From: Liopterus haemorrhoidalis
Taxonomy: Eukaryota > Arthropoda > Insecta > Coleoptera > Dytiscidae
NCBI GenBank assembly: GCA_963971575.1
Contig: OZ020623.1
Coordinates: 14,200,980-14,264,979 of the forward strand
Reading direction: 5' to 3'
Length of the DNA: 64,000 nt
The position numbers and the translations under genes were made by a program. The notes under the pieces were generated by a model. It ran no database searches and was not told where the DNA came from. It saw only the letters and a program-made list of their open reading frames with translations. This document shows, in pieces, positions 32,411-43,040 of the stretch (the first letter of the stretch is position 1; each line of letters starts with the position of its first letter).

Positions 32411-32417
<7 letters not shown>
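31951..32417. repeat. Large near-perfect palindrome, Penelope-like ends
   Basis: Two arms of about 200 bp (31951-32152 and 32215-32417) are almost exact reverse complements around a roughly 60-bp spacer with a GTAGTACTTTTAATATAATA duplication. Each arm encodes the same 60-codon frame on opposite strands, which reflects the duplication and not a gene. The stretch AAGATAATAAAGTTATCGAA followed by ACCGG and TATTGAATATTCAATA recalls Penelope-like element ends, but no RT or GIY-YIG domain is present. An (AT)n tract follows. Confidence 0.75.

Positions 32418-32457
<40 letters not shown>
32409..32457. repeat. (AT)n microsatellite
   Basis: About 24 AT dinucleotides between the large palindrome and the R1 copy. 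Confidence 0.95.
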
Positions 32458-32458
<1 letters not shown>

Positions 32459-33452
32459 CTCTCTAGGTTTAGCCGTTTGGCTACAATTTTTACCGAACAG
32501 ACAGACAGACGACAAAATGACGGTATAAGGGTTTTTTGGTCATACCTACAAAACCCTAAAAATGTATACTGTTGAAATTTGGCATGCTTATACAACTCTT
32601 TGACCCGCACATAGGAAAAATACTAAAACATCTAAAAAACATATCCCCCTAAAAATATAAACAAATATGTGCTCATCGAAAATAAAAGTATTTTCTTATA
32701 ATTCTGAGTAGGGTATCAAATGAAAGCCCTTGGTTCGTTCTTTCAAATTTTTATTTTTGCAAAATAAATGATTTTGAAACGATTTCTGCCAAAATTGTGC
32801 AAAAAATTTTGTTCCACACCCTGTAGCTCAGATGGTTTAAACTAAAAATCTGAAAAAATTCTAAGTAATGTACATTGGTGTGAACCGGAATAGTACAAAA
32901 GGAATTTTTGATCAGATTATGTTTTTGGAAAAAAACGCACATTTTGTGTTTTTTTGCTAATAATGTACACAAGTTATAGCTTTGCTCAAACGGAAGGCTT
33001 ACTCCTGGTGTAGTGGTACTTGCGCTGTCTTTTTCACCCAACTAAGTCAGTTCAATCCCCACGAGAAGAGATATTTTTTTTTTGCTTTTTTTTGCATTTT
33101 TATGTTTAAATTATTTTTTCAAAATTCTAATTATATTTTGGTCAATATTGCATTTAATTTTTAAAAGCGTAAATTTAATAACCAGTGGGTAAAAAAACCA
33201 GGGGCGGAACTTATAATAACCAATGAAAGCCATAGGCGCAATTTTCAAAATCTTAAAGAACCTTGCTATATAAAAAAAAAATACTGCACATATTTAGAAA
33301 CCTAAGTAATGGTATTAGGCGTTCGAATTAAACTTGACAAAAGAAAAATTTTAATATAAAATTTGTTTTGGCATCCCTAATAATCATCATTCACTTACTA
33401 AATACCTGCAAAACCCTGAAATGTGTGAAAATTCACACTTCACATAATTTTT
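32457..33452 (+). repeat. R1 repeat copy with inverted 5' end
   Basis: The first 100 bp or so of R1 (32457-32565) are in reverse orientation, reading AACTCTCTAGGTTTAGCCG through ATACCTACAAAACCCT. The rest (32573-33452) is in forward orientation starting TTGAAATTTGGCATGC. The breakpoint falls at the GAGAG/TTGAAATT boundary. Downstream are the core, a tRNA-like module, a T-run, the tail block, and the end ATACCTGCAAAACCCTGAAA with GTGTGAAAATTCACAC. Confidence 0.85.
33003..33066 (+). other. tRNA-like module in R1
   Basis: CCTGGTGTAGTGGTACTTG resembles an A box and AGTTCAATCCCCAC a B box, about 40 bp apart. The middle CTTTTTCACCCAA resembles a tRNA-Glu anticodon arm. A T11 run follows at about 33073. 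Probably tRNA-derived. Confidence 0.5.
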
Positions 33453-33504
33453 AAGTATTCTGTTGTTCACGTCCTTTGTAGTTCCTCCATCTCTCGTTAT
33501 TGCA

Positions 33505-33900
33505 CTACTGAGGTATCAATTCTTCCACATCTTCTAAGTTTTCGCCGTTAATGGAAAATCTGTTGATGTTATTGGCTCCAATCCGCATTACTTTGGTTTT
33601 CGCTTTATTTATGCATAAGCCAACTAAATTTGCCAAAGAACTTATACTTTCAAGTTTGGCTTGCATATCTTCATAATTATGTGACAGAAGGCATAAATCG
33701 TCTGCATAAATCAAAACTTCCAAACGGTTTGGGAAGTTCCACTGAATGCCTCTGTGTTCTGTAAGAGCATTACGAAGAACCCAGTACAACACGGTATTAA
33801 ATAGTAGAGGAGATAGTAGGCAACCTTGCTTAACTTCGCTTTTGACGGCAATACTTTTACTTCTCATCCTTTCACGATCAATTACGATCTCGCTGATGGC
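33505..33900 (-). pseudogene. RTE-type LINE RT catalytic fragment
   Basis: Open frame of 120 residues with VKQGCLLSPLLFNTVLYWVL (RT block with the QGC.LSP motif), RLEVLIYADDLCLLSH (catalytic YADD) and LCINKAKTKVMRIGA, the order expected in an RTE-type RT palm. It begins and ends abruptly with neither endonuclease nor C-terminal block. It is the only fragment in the window with an intact RTE YADD box. Confidence 0.85.
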
Positions 33901-33905
33901 GGGGT

Positions 33906-34744
33906 TCGTAAAAAGTCACATAAATACATGTATTTCTTCGTAATTGGTTTGAAAAAACAGAGATGTCACAACATTCGTTACGCTAATTTTCAAAGCTGTG
34001 AACGGTTTCATTAAACGTTAAAATTTATTAAATTTATCCACATCTCACAGTGCATAGTCTACTAATTTCAGAGCTGTGAACGTAGCTTTACAGGATCTAG
34101 ACATATCTAGAATGAAATATTGTTTCACTATGGGAAAAGTTTAGACACCACTGGACTATGCTGTTGATAATAATAAGAGTTTTATAAAGTAAGTAACATA
34201 ATCGTAAAAAAGTTCTAAATAATTATTGTATGAATCATTAAAGTACTCATTAATAATTTTATTTCCCCGAATATTTTTGAAAGACGTCATGCCTGACACA
34301 TGTCTAATCCGAAACTCCATTAATTTTACCCTCAAAAAACAAAAAACCAACAAAAACAATTGAACATTAGCGCATCTTTCATTTTTTTCATTTACATTAA
34401 CAGTAGGTCGCTTATTCTTGGAAGTACGAAAACAAAAGAACGCCATTAATACCCCCTTAACCGCGCATGCGTCCTGCGAAATCTTGGCCTTGGATATGTT
34501 TAACAGTACCTAAAAGAAAATAAAACCTAAACAGGAATAAAAATAAAAGAGTTTGGCGCATAGTTGCCAGTCTACACCATATATAGGTCGGTGGGTTATA
34601 TAAGCTTCGCGCTGTTTTTTGTTTTTTTACTTTTGGATTTGTCCGCTAGGGACAAATACAGTGGCGCACGAAGGGACATGAAAAGGATACCATTGAGAAG
34701 TGACATTACCGCTGTGATCCAAGACAATATGGCTGTTGGCTCTA
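33906..34744. other. Unassigned stretch with solo hAT end
   Basis: No gene supported. CAGTGGCGCACGAAGGGAC at about 34660 is a hAT-like end without a partner. Confidence 0.45.
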
Positions 34745-34752
34745 GTACTCAG

Positions 34753-36574
34753 TAGGGATGGGAAAAAAACATCGATGTCTTTCCTGAAAACATCGATGTT
34801 TTTACTATCGATGTTCAGGTGGCGACAGTATCGATAAAACATCGATGTCTGCTACCGATGTCGATGTTTTGAACTTTTAAATTCAGAAACTACCGCTAGA
34901 GGCGCTGGAATCTTAAAATTTTTATTTTTATTAAAATTAGTGCACAAAATATAAGCGCCATCTATTGTAATACAACAATACTAATAGTATTAGTTCTTAT
35001 TCTTCTTAGCAGTTAGCAGAATAAGAAAAAAATAAGAAGAAACTTCTAATTTTTGCAAATAATGACAACGACGAACGAAACCAACACTTGTTGCTCTTTG
35101 AGTTTTGTTATCGAGCCATTTTTTGTATAAGTGAACGAGGTAAATAAAGTGAAATTTAATAGAAATAATCTATTGTTACTTGCTAAAAATGACGCCAAAA
35201 AGTATATATTGGCAGTATTTCAGTAAGAACGCCAACGGAACGGCAATGTGCCGTCATTTAAATGTCATTTAAAAAAATATCGTTTGTCATATTTCATTTT
35301 GAATAGTGACATCTTAAATATTTTGTAAATATAATACTAACCTAAAATAATACAAACTGTAAAGCCCTTTTTACAATATAACCAAGTTTATAAAAGTCAG
35401 TAATACACTATAGGGGAAAAATTTTAAGATCGTAGCGCCACGCGGATTTTTTTGAAACCATTCTAAATCAGATACCACTTGACATTTACTAGTAAATAAT
35501 AGCGAAAAGTGTATCAAAAAACGACAAAAAATAAATAATTGTTTGAGATTTTCTGATTTTGTGAAGTGACAACACTTGTAAACATCTAAAATACTACATT
35601 TTGTGATCTGGTTTTAAGTTATGGCGGTTTTCCATTGTCGATTATTTTAACTATATTGGGGGAAATAATAATTCCCGTGTTGTTTACCAAGGGATAGAAA
35701 TCTACAATGCTGGGCATATAATATTGTGTGGAGTCACTGAAAAAAACAGAGAGTTCATAAAGATTTATGCATTATGCCTACAAACTTGTGCATTACAAAC
35801 CCACACACAATAACAGGAATTTTCAAGATATGCGATAATAAATACAAAATTGAAAATATTTTGTGTAGTCACTATCATTAAAATGTAATGAGCAAACTTT
35901 GATATAAGGGCTCACTTTTTTCCAATTTTTAAATTGTTTATCTAAACATCGCGTCGATTCCTAACCTCTTGCTTTCCCAATTTTGTTTCGAACCGTACGG
36001 TGTCTGATATTAGTGGAAACAAATGAAACGATATTTCCGGGTTTCTTCTTTTCAATGAATTGCACATAGGCACACAACAATATGTATTATACATTTTTCA
36101 ATGATTATAACAAAACTTTAAAAACAAACTTCATACAAAACCAATACACAAAACGAAATGTTATCTGATGTACACAAGTTCATGAAACGCTCACCAGATG
36201 GTAGGGTGCTTAGCTGCAAATCCCTATAAAAATCACCAAAATAACCAGATTTAGTTTGTCCTTACAAAAGTGAACGGTTTATATAAGCTGTTCCAAACGG
36301 TTATAAGCAGCGGCGGGACATTTGAATGTGTCTGTTACACAATCTATTTAAAAATTTAATAAATGCTTTTTGTGTATTATATGTTACTTTTTTTCGTATT
36401 TTATCTTTATATTATTAAATAAAACCTATATAATATAAAAAAATAGTTTTTTTTTAATATTTAATAAAACATCGATGTTTCCGATACATCGATGTTTTTT
36501 CAACATCGATGTTTCAGCGCCGATGTTAACATCGATGTTCAACATCGATGTTTTGCCTTCAATTTACAACCCTA
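34753..36574. mobile_element. hAT element with CATCGATG-rich ends
   Basis: Starts TAGGGATGGGAAAAAAACAT and ends CAATTTACAACCCTA, with a perfect 8-bp TSD GTACTCAG (34745-34752, 36575-36582). Clusters of ACATCGATGTT palindromes fill both subterminal regions (about 34768-34876 and 36468-36553), plus TATCGATA on the left. No transposase. Other repeats, including a TATA-flanked 812-bp insertion, lie within. An inverted fragment of the same family is at 24518-24728. Confidence 0.9.
35413..36224. mobile_element. 812-bp insertion flanked by TATA
   Basis: The host repeat exists uninterrupted at 30655-30870 (AATACACTATAAAAATCACC). At this locus the same sequence is split after CACTATA and resumes with TATAAAAATCACC, giving a 4-bp TATA duplication. 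The insert runs from GGGGAAAAATTTTAAGATCG to GCTTAGCTGCAAATCCC. The ends are only weakly inverted (GGGG/TCCC). No ORF. Class unknown. Confidence 0.7.
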
Positions 36575-36582
36575 GTACTCAG

Positions 36583-36895
36583 CTGTAAATATTCTTTGTC
36601 CTGTCTTGAATGACAGCCAAAAACACTACAATATATTCTGCTTTTATAGTTTTTACAATTTCTGTCGACGTTCTAACAAAAATTCAACACTAAAACATAC
36701 GTATTAAGTTCAAAACAGTCCTAGAGTGTCTAGTACAATATTTGACCACCAGATAGCGTATTCGAGCATGTCAGTTCTCTAACAATCTGAATTAAAATTA
36801 GTATCAATCCATACATCCAATTATGAACCCATCCACCGAATTTTTATCTACGACGGTAGGTTAATAGGTCCTTACAAAAAAAGTGAAAAACACAT
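36583..36895. other. Unassigned stretch
   Basis: No ORF or repeat recognised. Confidence 0.45.
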
Positions 36896-36899
36896 TATT

Positions 36900-39050
36900 T
36901 TGTTTGGATTCATTTTTATTTCTCAATATAGTCTCCTTTTAGCTCTATACACTTCGTCCAGTGTTTCTCCAACTTTTCAATCCATCCAAAAAGTAAGATT
37001 TTGGAAGGCCCTCAAAATAGGAATCTGTTTCGATGATGACCTCCTCGTTCGATCTGAGTCTTTTTCTGGCGAGCCATTTCTTCATGTTTGGAAACAGAAA
37101 AAAGTCGCTGGGTGTCAAATCTGATGAACAGGTGGATGCGGCAACAATTCGAAGCGTAATTCGTACATTTTCAACTGCACGAGTGTGCAGCCATGCATTG
37201 TCTTGATGGATTAGCACTTTCTTCTTTGCCAAATGTGAGCGTTTTTTTCTTAATTTCTTCGCTCAACCGGTCCAATAACAACGTATACTCTCCATTTATC
37301 GTTCATCCTTTTTCCAAGTAGTTAATGTGGATGATTCCGCGTGTATCCCAAAAAACCATACCCATCATTTCGCCGGCCGATTTTACCGTCTTCGCCTTCT
37401 TTGGAGCCGGATCGCCTCGAGACTTTTTTCGACTGTTCTTTTGTCTCTGGAGTATAGTGGTGGATCCATGTTTCATCAACGATTTTGTATCGATGCAGAA
37501 ACTCGTTAGGATTGCGATGGAAAAGCACCAAACTAGCCATTGAATCGACCACACGATTGCGTTTATTCTCCAGTGTGAGCAAACGTGGCATCAATCTTGC
37601 CGATATCTTTTTTATACCCAATATTTCGTGCAGAATTGAAACCATTGAGCCATGTGATATGCCAGTGGCCTCAACAAGTCGACGCACTTTGACTTGATCA
37701 CTCCAGACCGGTAACCGACGAGTTCATCGAAAATCAATTCATCGAAAACCAATTCATCGAAAATCAATTCATCGAAAATCAATTCATCGAAAATCAATGC
37801 ATTGAAAATCAATTCATCGAATGATCAATTCATCGAATCGTCAATTCATCGAAAAAAAAATATTTTGTAAATATTTGAGAGGAATGCCGAGGGGATCGGA
37901 AAGTCAAAAAAGCAGTAGTCAATAAAAGTAGACAGACTAAGAAATAATTGCATAATTTTTTTTATATGGTTTAAAAAAAGGTAAATAAAGTGACATAGTG
38001 TTTGAATATAAATAAAGAAATATAATAAGAAAACTTATATAATAAAACAAATAAATGTTTTGTTTTTAAGGTTTAATAAGACAGGTTATGGGCAATTGCA
38101 CGCAAATAATTTTTATAAATTCATACACAATGATACGCATTTTAATTGGGCTAATATGGGAGAAAATAATGTGCAATGCATCTAAAAACAAGGTAATTAG
38201 GTTAGGTTTAGTTAAAATTAAAAGTCTAAAACCGAGCGGAGCGAGTTACCCATCTTCTGGTTTAAGGAAAAAGCACTATTTTAGGTTAGGTTAGTAAGGG
38301 TTTTATTAGAAGAAGCCGAGCGAAGCGAGCTACCCATCTTCTAGTTTAATGTCAAAACACTATCTTAGGTTAGATTAGTAAGGGTTTTATTAGAAGAAGC
38401 CGAGCGAAGCGAGCTACCCATCTTCTAGTTTAATGTCAAAACACTATCTTAGGTTAGGTTAGTACGGGTTTGGTTAGAAGAAGCCGAGCGAAGCGAGCTA
38501 CCCATCTTCTAGTTTAATGACAAAACACTATCTTAGGTTAGGTTAGTAAGGGTTTGGTTAGAAGAAGCCGAGCGAAGCGAGCTACCCATCATCTAGTTTA
38601 ATGACAAAACAAAATCACTCTAACATAACAATGCCACTGGTTTAGAATCACCGTACATTGAACAAATCATGTGTGGTATGACGCGGTGTGACACATGCGT
38701 AGTTGCGTTTTTTTTTAGTCAACTTTTATTGACCACTGCTTTTTTGGCTTTCCGATCCCCTCGGCATTCCTCTCAAATATTTACAAAATATTTTTTTCGA
38801 TGAATTGACGATTCGATGAATTGACGATTCGATGAATTGATCATTCGATGAATTGATTTTCGATGAATTGATTTTCGATTAATTGATTTTCGATTAATTG
38901 ATTTTCGATGAACTTACCGTGAATCCTCCAGACCATATCATGGATTTTGTCAATCATTTCGGGCGAAGTCACCTCAAGTGGACGTCCCGAACGATGATCA
39001 TCATTTGTGGATGTACAGACACGGTTAAACTTCTTTTGATATAAAAAAAT
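36900..39050 (-). pseudogene. Mariner transposase split by a Foldback-like element
   Basis: The N-terminal part lies at about 38935-39045 (minus): RSGRPLEVTSPEMIDKIHDM then VW. The rest lies at 36945-37700: VRRLVEATGISHGSMVSILH, ETWIHHYTPETKEQSKK with the first catalytic Asp just before ETW, DGYGFLGYTRNHPH in a shifted frame, HQDNAWLHTRAVE with the second Asp, and LTPSDFFLFPNMKKW with the third. Removing the insertion and one 9-bp duplication restores DMVWSDQVKVRRLVE in frame. Further frameshifts, and loss of residues between the second and third Asp (31 apart instead of 34), make it dead. The first HTH is missing. Confidence 0.82.
37710..38925. mobile_element. Foldback-like element M1
   Basis: Flanked by a 9-bp TSD CTCCAGACC (37701-37709, 38926-38934). 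Both ends are long inverted repeats of about 200-250 bp made of tandem 15-mers, TTCATCGAAAATCAA and variants, joined to a unique inverted block (AATATTTTGTAAATATTTGA, GGAATGCCGAGGGGATCGGA). The centre holds about five units of roughly 95 bp with AGCCGAGCGAAGCGAGCTAC and TTAGGTTAGGTTAG. Tandem-repeat inverted ends plus a 9-bp TSD are the hallmarks of Drosophila Foldback elements. No transposase. A 68-codon frame shared with M2 is probably incidental. Confidence 0.88.
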
Positions 39051-39059
39051 TTATATATA

Positions 39060-39540
39060 CATTTAATCTTTTGACGTTTATTTCGAGATTCTCAATTTAA
39101 ACTTGTAAATACCTCTATAACATTTTTATAAAAAAGTTTTAGTAAATGTAGCAGGTGTTTAGAGTAAAAAGTAGAAAAAATATGTAAATTTTAAAGACCA
39201 TTATTTGATTATTGACATCCATTCTACCTGCAGTTTGTAAACATATTATTGTAAATGAACCGATGCAATGACTGGTATTCAAGAGTCAAAGACTTATTTG
39301 GACAAAACAATTTTATTTTCAACCTTAACTGGTTAATTTTAAAGCAACAAAAATTATTCAAGAGTGACATGTATAAAAAAATAAGGCAAATTGTCATCAA
39401 GAAAGTGTATCACTCAAGAAAGAAACTTAAAATTAGTACAAATTTTTAGCCCACCTACATAGAGAATATAGTTCATCGGTCACAGCAGATATCTTATATT
39501 TTCATGAAAAAATATTTAGACAACCTATTAGAAGGCCACG
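39060..39540. other. Unassigned stretch
   Basis: AT-rich. A 64-codon ORF at 39255 shows no motif. Confidence 0.45.
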
Positions 39541-39547
39541 AAATTAA

Positions 39548-40068
39548 CCCTTTACCGCATCGTGTGCCATATATGGCACATTCCAATTTTTATTTTTTAT
39601 TTTACTTTTAAAACTGAATCAGTACGTTACTTCATGAATGTTCATATATGCCAGATACACAGCAATGGATCCTGCAGTATCTCAAGTAATGGGCTACAAT
39701 AGATTTGAAGATATCAAATGGAATTTGCACTTCAGCGATAATTCTGAATTTATTGGGAGAGGACAACTAGAAGATAGGACCTTTTCTTTCAAAAATTCGA
39801 GGACGACTGCTTTTAATCCCTAATGAAGAACACCTAGCAATTGACGAGCAAATAATACGGAATCATTTTCTTTTGTAACATAATGTAGAATCATAATATT
39901 CCATGTATGGCACAAACCCTAAATTATTATTTTAATTATTATTTTTTCATAAAAATTATAATTAATATTTTAAATATATTTTTTTAATTAATTTTTTTAT
40001 CAATAGGAACCAATTCCCAATGCTCGTGAATCATTTCAGCCAAAAATAAAAATTCATGCAGTAAAGGA
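39548..40068 (+). mobile_element. piggyBac element, internally deleted
   Basis: Left end TTAA then CCCTTTACCGCAT; right end ATGCAGTAAAGGA then TTAA (40069-40072). A TTAA target with CCC-type ends is characteristic of piggyBac. It holds a broken transposase fragment, so it is non-autonomous and old. Confidence 0.82.
39630..39880 (+). pseudogene. piggyBac transposase fragment
   Basis: YARYTAMDPAVSQVMGYNRF and EDIKWNLHFSDNSEF match the block (M..NRFE.I...LHF.DNS) upstream of the first catalytic Asp in piggyBac transposases. After a frameshift, LIPNEEHLAIDEQIIR carries that Asp (the AIDEQ motif). The other catalytic residues and the cysteine-rich C-terminus are gone. Confidence 0.8.
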
Positions 40069-40079
40069 TTAAGAAAACT

Positions 40080-40420
40080 AAAAGGTAGGTTTTATATGGT
40101 TCTGAAATATGGTTCCCTAATAAAACAGGGAGAAAATGCACTGTGCTGTTTTATGGGGCAGCTGTGAAAGGGATAGATGACGCCGCCAATATAATTTCGA
40201 GCTGTATCAAATAATTAATAAAGACTCAGATATAGTCTGAGAGATAAAAATCAATAGGGTAAGATGGTTAGGACGCCTAGAGCGAATACAGGAAAGTGAC
40301 CCAGCTAGAAGAATCACCAAATAACAGGCACTCGGAAAAAGAAAACCTGGAAGGACAAAGAGGATATATATATATGGATCAGTTGGAGAAAGACCTAAAA
40401 GAATAGTAATCGTACATATA
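40080..40420 (+). pseudogene. RTE-type LINE RT C-terminal remnant
   Basis: VLYGSEIWFPNKTGRK matches the conserved LYGSETW block. In another frame RRQYNFELYQIINKDSDIV is followed by KINRVRWLGRLERIQESDPA and GKRKPGRTKR, the RTE C-terminal pattern (RWLGH..RM, KR..GRP). It has at least one frameshift and several stops. Confidence 0.75.
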
Positions 40421-40530
40421 TAATTAGCTAGTGTGTGTTAGTGAACTGGGTAACACTGTGACGTCATTTTTTCCTAAGGTTCTCATGATTGGCTGACTGG
40501 GGAGTCTTCAGGTCTCTTGATTGACAGGTA

Positions 40531-40985
40531 TTTTGCAGATTTGTTCTCTAAGAATCTTCGAATATAATTACATATAGAAATGTGAAGGATTTCGTAGGCA
40601 TAAACAAGAAACTCTAGATACTCCTATATCCTTTGATTGATATCAACAATATTTTGCAGTTTTATTCTGTAAGAAACTGCGAATAAAATAACATATAGAA
40701 ATGTCTAGGGTTTCGTAAGCATAAACAAGAAACTCTAGACACTCCTATATCCTATGATCGATATGAAAAATATTTTGCAGATTTATTCTCTAAGTATCTA
40801 CAAATATAATTAGATACAGAAATGTTTAGGGTTTCGTAGGAATAAACAAGAAATTCTAGACAATCCTATATCCTTCGTTCGATATAAACAATATTTTGCA
40901 GATTTCTTTTCTAGGAATCTACAAATATCATTACATAGATAAATGTCTAGGGTTTCGTAGGCATAAACAAGAGATTCCCTATCCA
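40531..40985. repeat. 121-bp tandem repeat array
   Basis: Almost four copies with period 121 (TTTTGCAG at 40531, 40652, 40773, 40894). Each contains CTATATCC, a GATATNAACAATATTTTGCAG block and GGGTTTCGTAGGCATAAACA. Two more copies at about 43960-44145 have a period near 112. A short TGACGTCA-containing block with GATTGGCTGACTGG precedes or follows each array. Confidence 0.85.
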
Positions 40986-40989
40986 AACA

Positions 40990-42190
40990 TGTCACATCCA
41001 CTTTTTGAAAATTAAAATTTAAAATAACTTGGCTGGAAATCTTTATATATAAAACTGAATATTTGTGGGTATGTCCGGAAATTCTAACCCACTTCCAGAT
41101 ATGCTACCGAATTGAAATTTTGCATACAGGTAGGAAATGCCTTCATCATACCTAGAAAAATCTCAAAAAAGTCCCACTAGATACAAAAAATTAATAATTT
41201 TGTTTTTGATTATATTGGAACATTGGAATATCTATTAAATATGCAGTGAGGGGATAAGAATTTTCGTTCAATAGTTGATCGGATGACTATATTTTGATAG
41301 GGGCTCTTCGAGCGGCATCGGAAATGTTCGGCTCAAATGTTAATCGGTATTAAACGGTAAACAGCACTGATCTTTATTCAGTTATTTAGCAAACCTATGA
41401 TTAGTCTATGTAGAACGAGACAACATCTATATTATATTTTTTTATTTTTGCCGATATTTATGAACTTTATTATTTTGATTTATTTATTTTTGCTTTTGAC
41501 GAATTTTTTAGGAACAGTTTGACATATTTTAACCAAATTTAGTATGGTAATAGAGTAAAACCAGGCTTCGAACAGATAGCATCTCAAAATTCTAATTCTA
41601 AGGGAGTGTTTCGGGATTAAAACTGTTAACTTAAAAACTTAAAATATATTTTTAACATATTTTTTTAATTGCACCCCGAAAAGAGTAAATTGCTATTTTT
41701 TATTCTATAAAACGTCCCTTGGACATAGCTATGAAATTCGGCAAGCATATTTTCTCCATGATGTAAGCACCCACAAACAAGACATTTTTTGTAATTCGAC
41801 CCCTAAGGATTATTTCAATATTTCAAGGATTCCTCAGTGTATCTTGGAACCAATAAGATATCGACTTAGTTTTTGCTTATAAAGGTTACAAATATTTAAG
41901 AACGAATTTCGGAATTTTGCTCTAAACAACCCTTAAATCTACATTCGGGGTCAGTTGTAGAACGCTTCGCAATTCCTATGTTTATTGAGATAAAATTCCG
42001 TTTTGGCATATAAGTGCTTTTTTAAAATCTTTAGAAACTTATTAAGATTTTTTTTTAATAATTTCACCCCTAAAGGGGCAAAATGCTTTTTCACTTTTTT
42101 ATTCTTTTTGTTTTCTTTTCTTTTTTTATTTCTTTTTTTTGCTATTTTGCGCCCCACTCCAAGTGGCGCCCAGGGCACGTGCCATGCCTG
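40990..42190. other. Mostly unassigned; possible Helitron-like end
   Basis: No gene. TCTTTATATATAAAACTGAA at about 41039 with GGGTATGTCCGG after it resembles the TC+TATA-type 5' ends of some Helitrons, but no 3' hairpin plus CTRR end was found. The right part (42140-42200) reads as the body of a hAT-like repeat with TGGCGCCCAGGGCACGTGCC. Confidence 0.35.
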
Positions 42191-42206
42191 CCATACCCCC
42201 AGGTAC

Positions 42207-43032
42207 TAGAGATGGGAATTTCGGCTCAGTTTGCGGAACCGGATCAGTGTAGGTCGTTCAGTTTGTTGAGCCGGTTCATTGATCCGGCTCAGTTATCCGG
42301 TTAAGTAAACATGTTTTCGAGACACAGGTCGGTCGTTAGTTCGTAGGTAGAACGTCGCTTAGAGCCGGTTCTTGTAATATATGAACTGTAAACATGATCC
42401 CGAGACACAGGTCGGTCAGTCGTTCGTTCGTAGGTAGAACGTCGCTTAGCGCCGGCTCTTGCTTAGACCCGGTCAGTTGTCGGTCGTTCGCTCGTAGGTA
42501 GACGTCGCTTAGAGCCGGCTCTTCCTTAGACCCGGTCAGTTGTCGGTCGTTCGCTCGTAGGTAGAACGTCGCTTAGCCCCGGTTCTTATCTAACATTTTT
42601 GAAACAAACAATACACTTTATGTAGCTACTGTATTTTAAACCAGATGTGTTAAGTTTATGGCGATGTTTATTGCCCTTATAAATCGGACATCTGGGATAT
42701 ATTTTTAATATTTTTATATAGTATGGTTGTAAGAAAATACAGACTAAGCCTATTAGTTTCAAATAAACTGCCCTACAAATTGATGACAATAAATAATACA
42801 ATTTATGATAATACATTACAAGCCGAGTTCTCGCGAAGTTCAACACGACATCGATCCAGATCCGGATCACTCCGGTCACTGATCACAATCGCCCGACCAA
42901 TCGTATCCTTGAAACTTGGAACTATACAGTGAGCCGTGAGCCGGCTCATTTCAATTTGGTGAACCGTGTCACTTCGGTCAGAGTACTGAGTCGGCTCAGT
43001 GAGCCGGTTTGTTCATGAACGACCCATCTCTA
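42207..43032 (-). mobile_element. TAGAGATGGG hAT, copy 2
   Basis: Same family as 28660-29636, in inverted orientation. Ends TAGAGATGGG and CCCATCTCTA, with a perfect 8-bp TSD CCAGGTAC (42199-42206, 43033-43040). It is 826 bp against 977 bp because of fewer internal AGAGCCGG/CGAACGACCGAC units. It is inserted in another hAT-like end (GGTACGCCTCTG just to the right), giving nesting. Confidence 0.95.
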
Positions 43033-43040
43033 CCAGGTAC

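Noticed and set aside
37725..37850. Regular 15-bp repeats looking like a CRISPR or satellite array
   Set aside because: No spacer/repeat pattern of CRISPR size, eukaryotic context, and a mirror-image array at 38805-38915. They are the inverted ends of the Foldback-like element.
38088..38294. 68-codon ORF conserved in M1 and M2 (57298-57501)
   Set aside because: It extends into the tandem-repeat unit and ends with telomere-like repeats. The two copies are close relatives, so similarity does not show coding selection.
38200..38600. TTAGGTTAGGTTAG words as insect telomeric repeat
   Set aside because: Only two or three repeats at a time inside 95-bp units of a mobile element, and repeated in the second copy at 57180-57320. 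Not a telomere.
41039..42190. Helitron
   Set aside because: Only a TC+TATATATAAAA-like 5' start was seen. No 3' hairpin with CTRR-T and no Rep/helicase remnant, so not called as an element.
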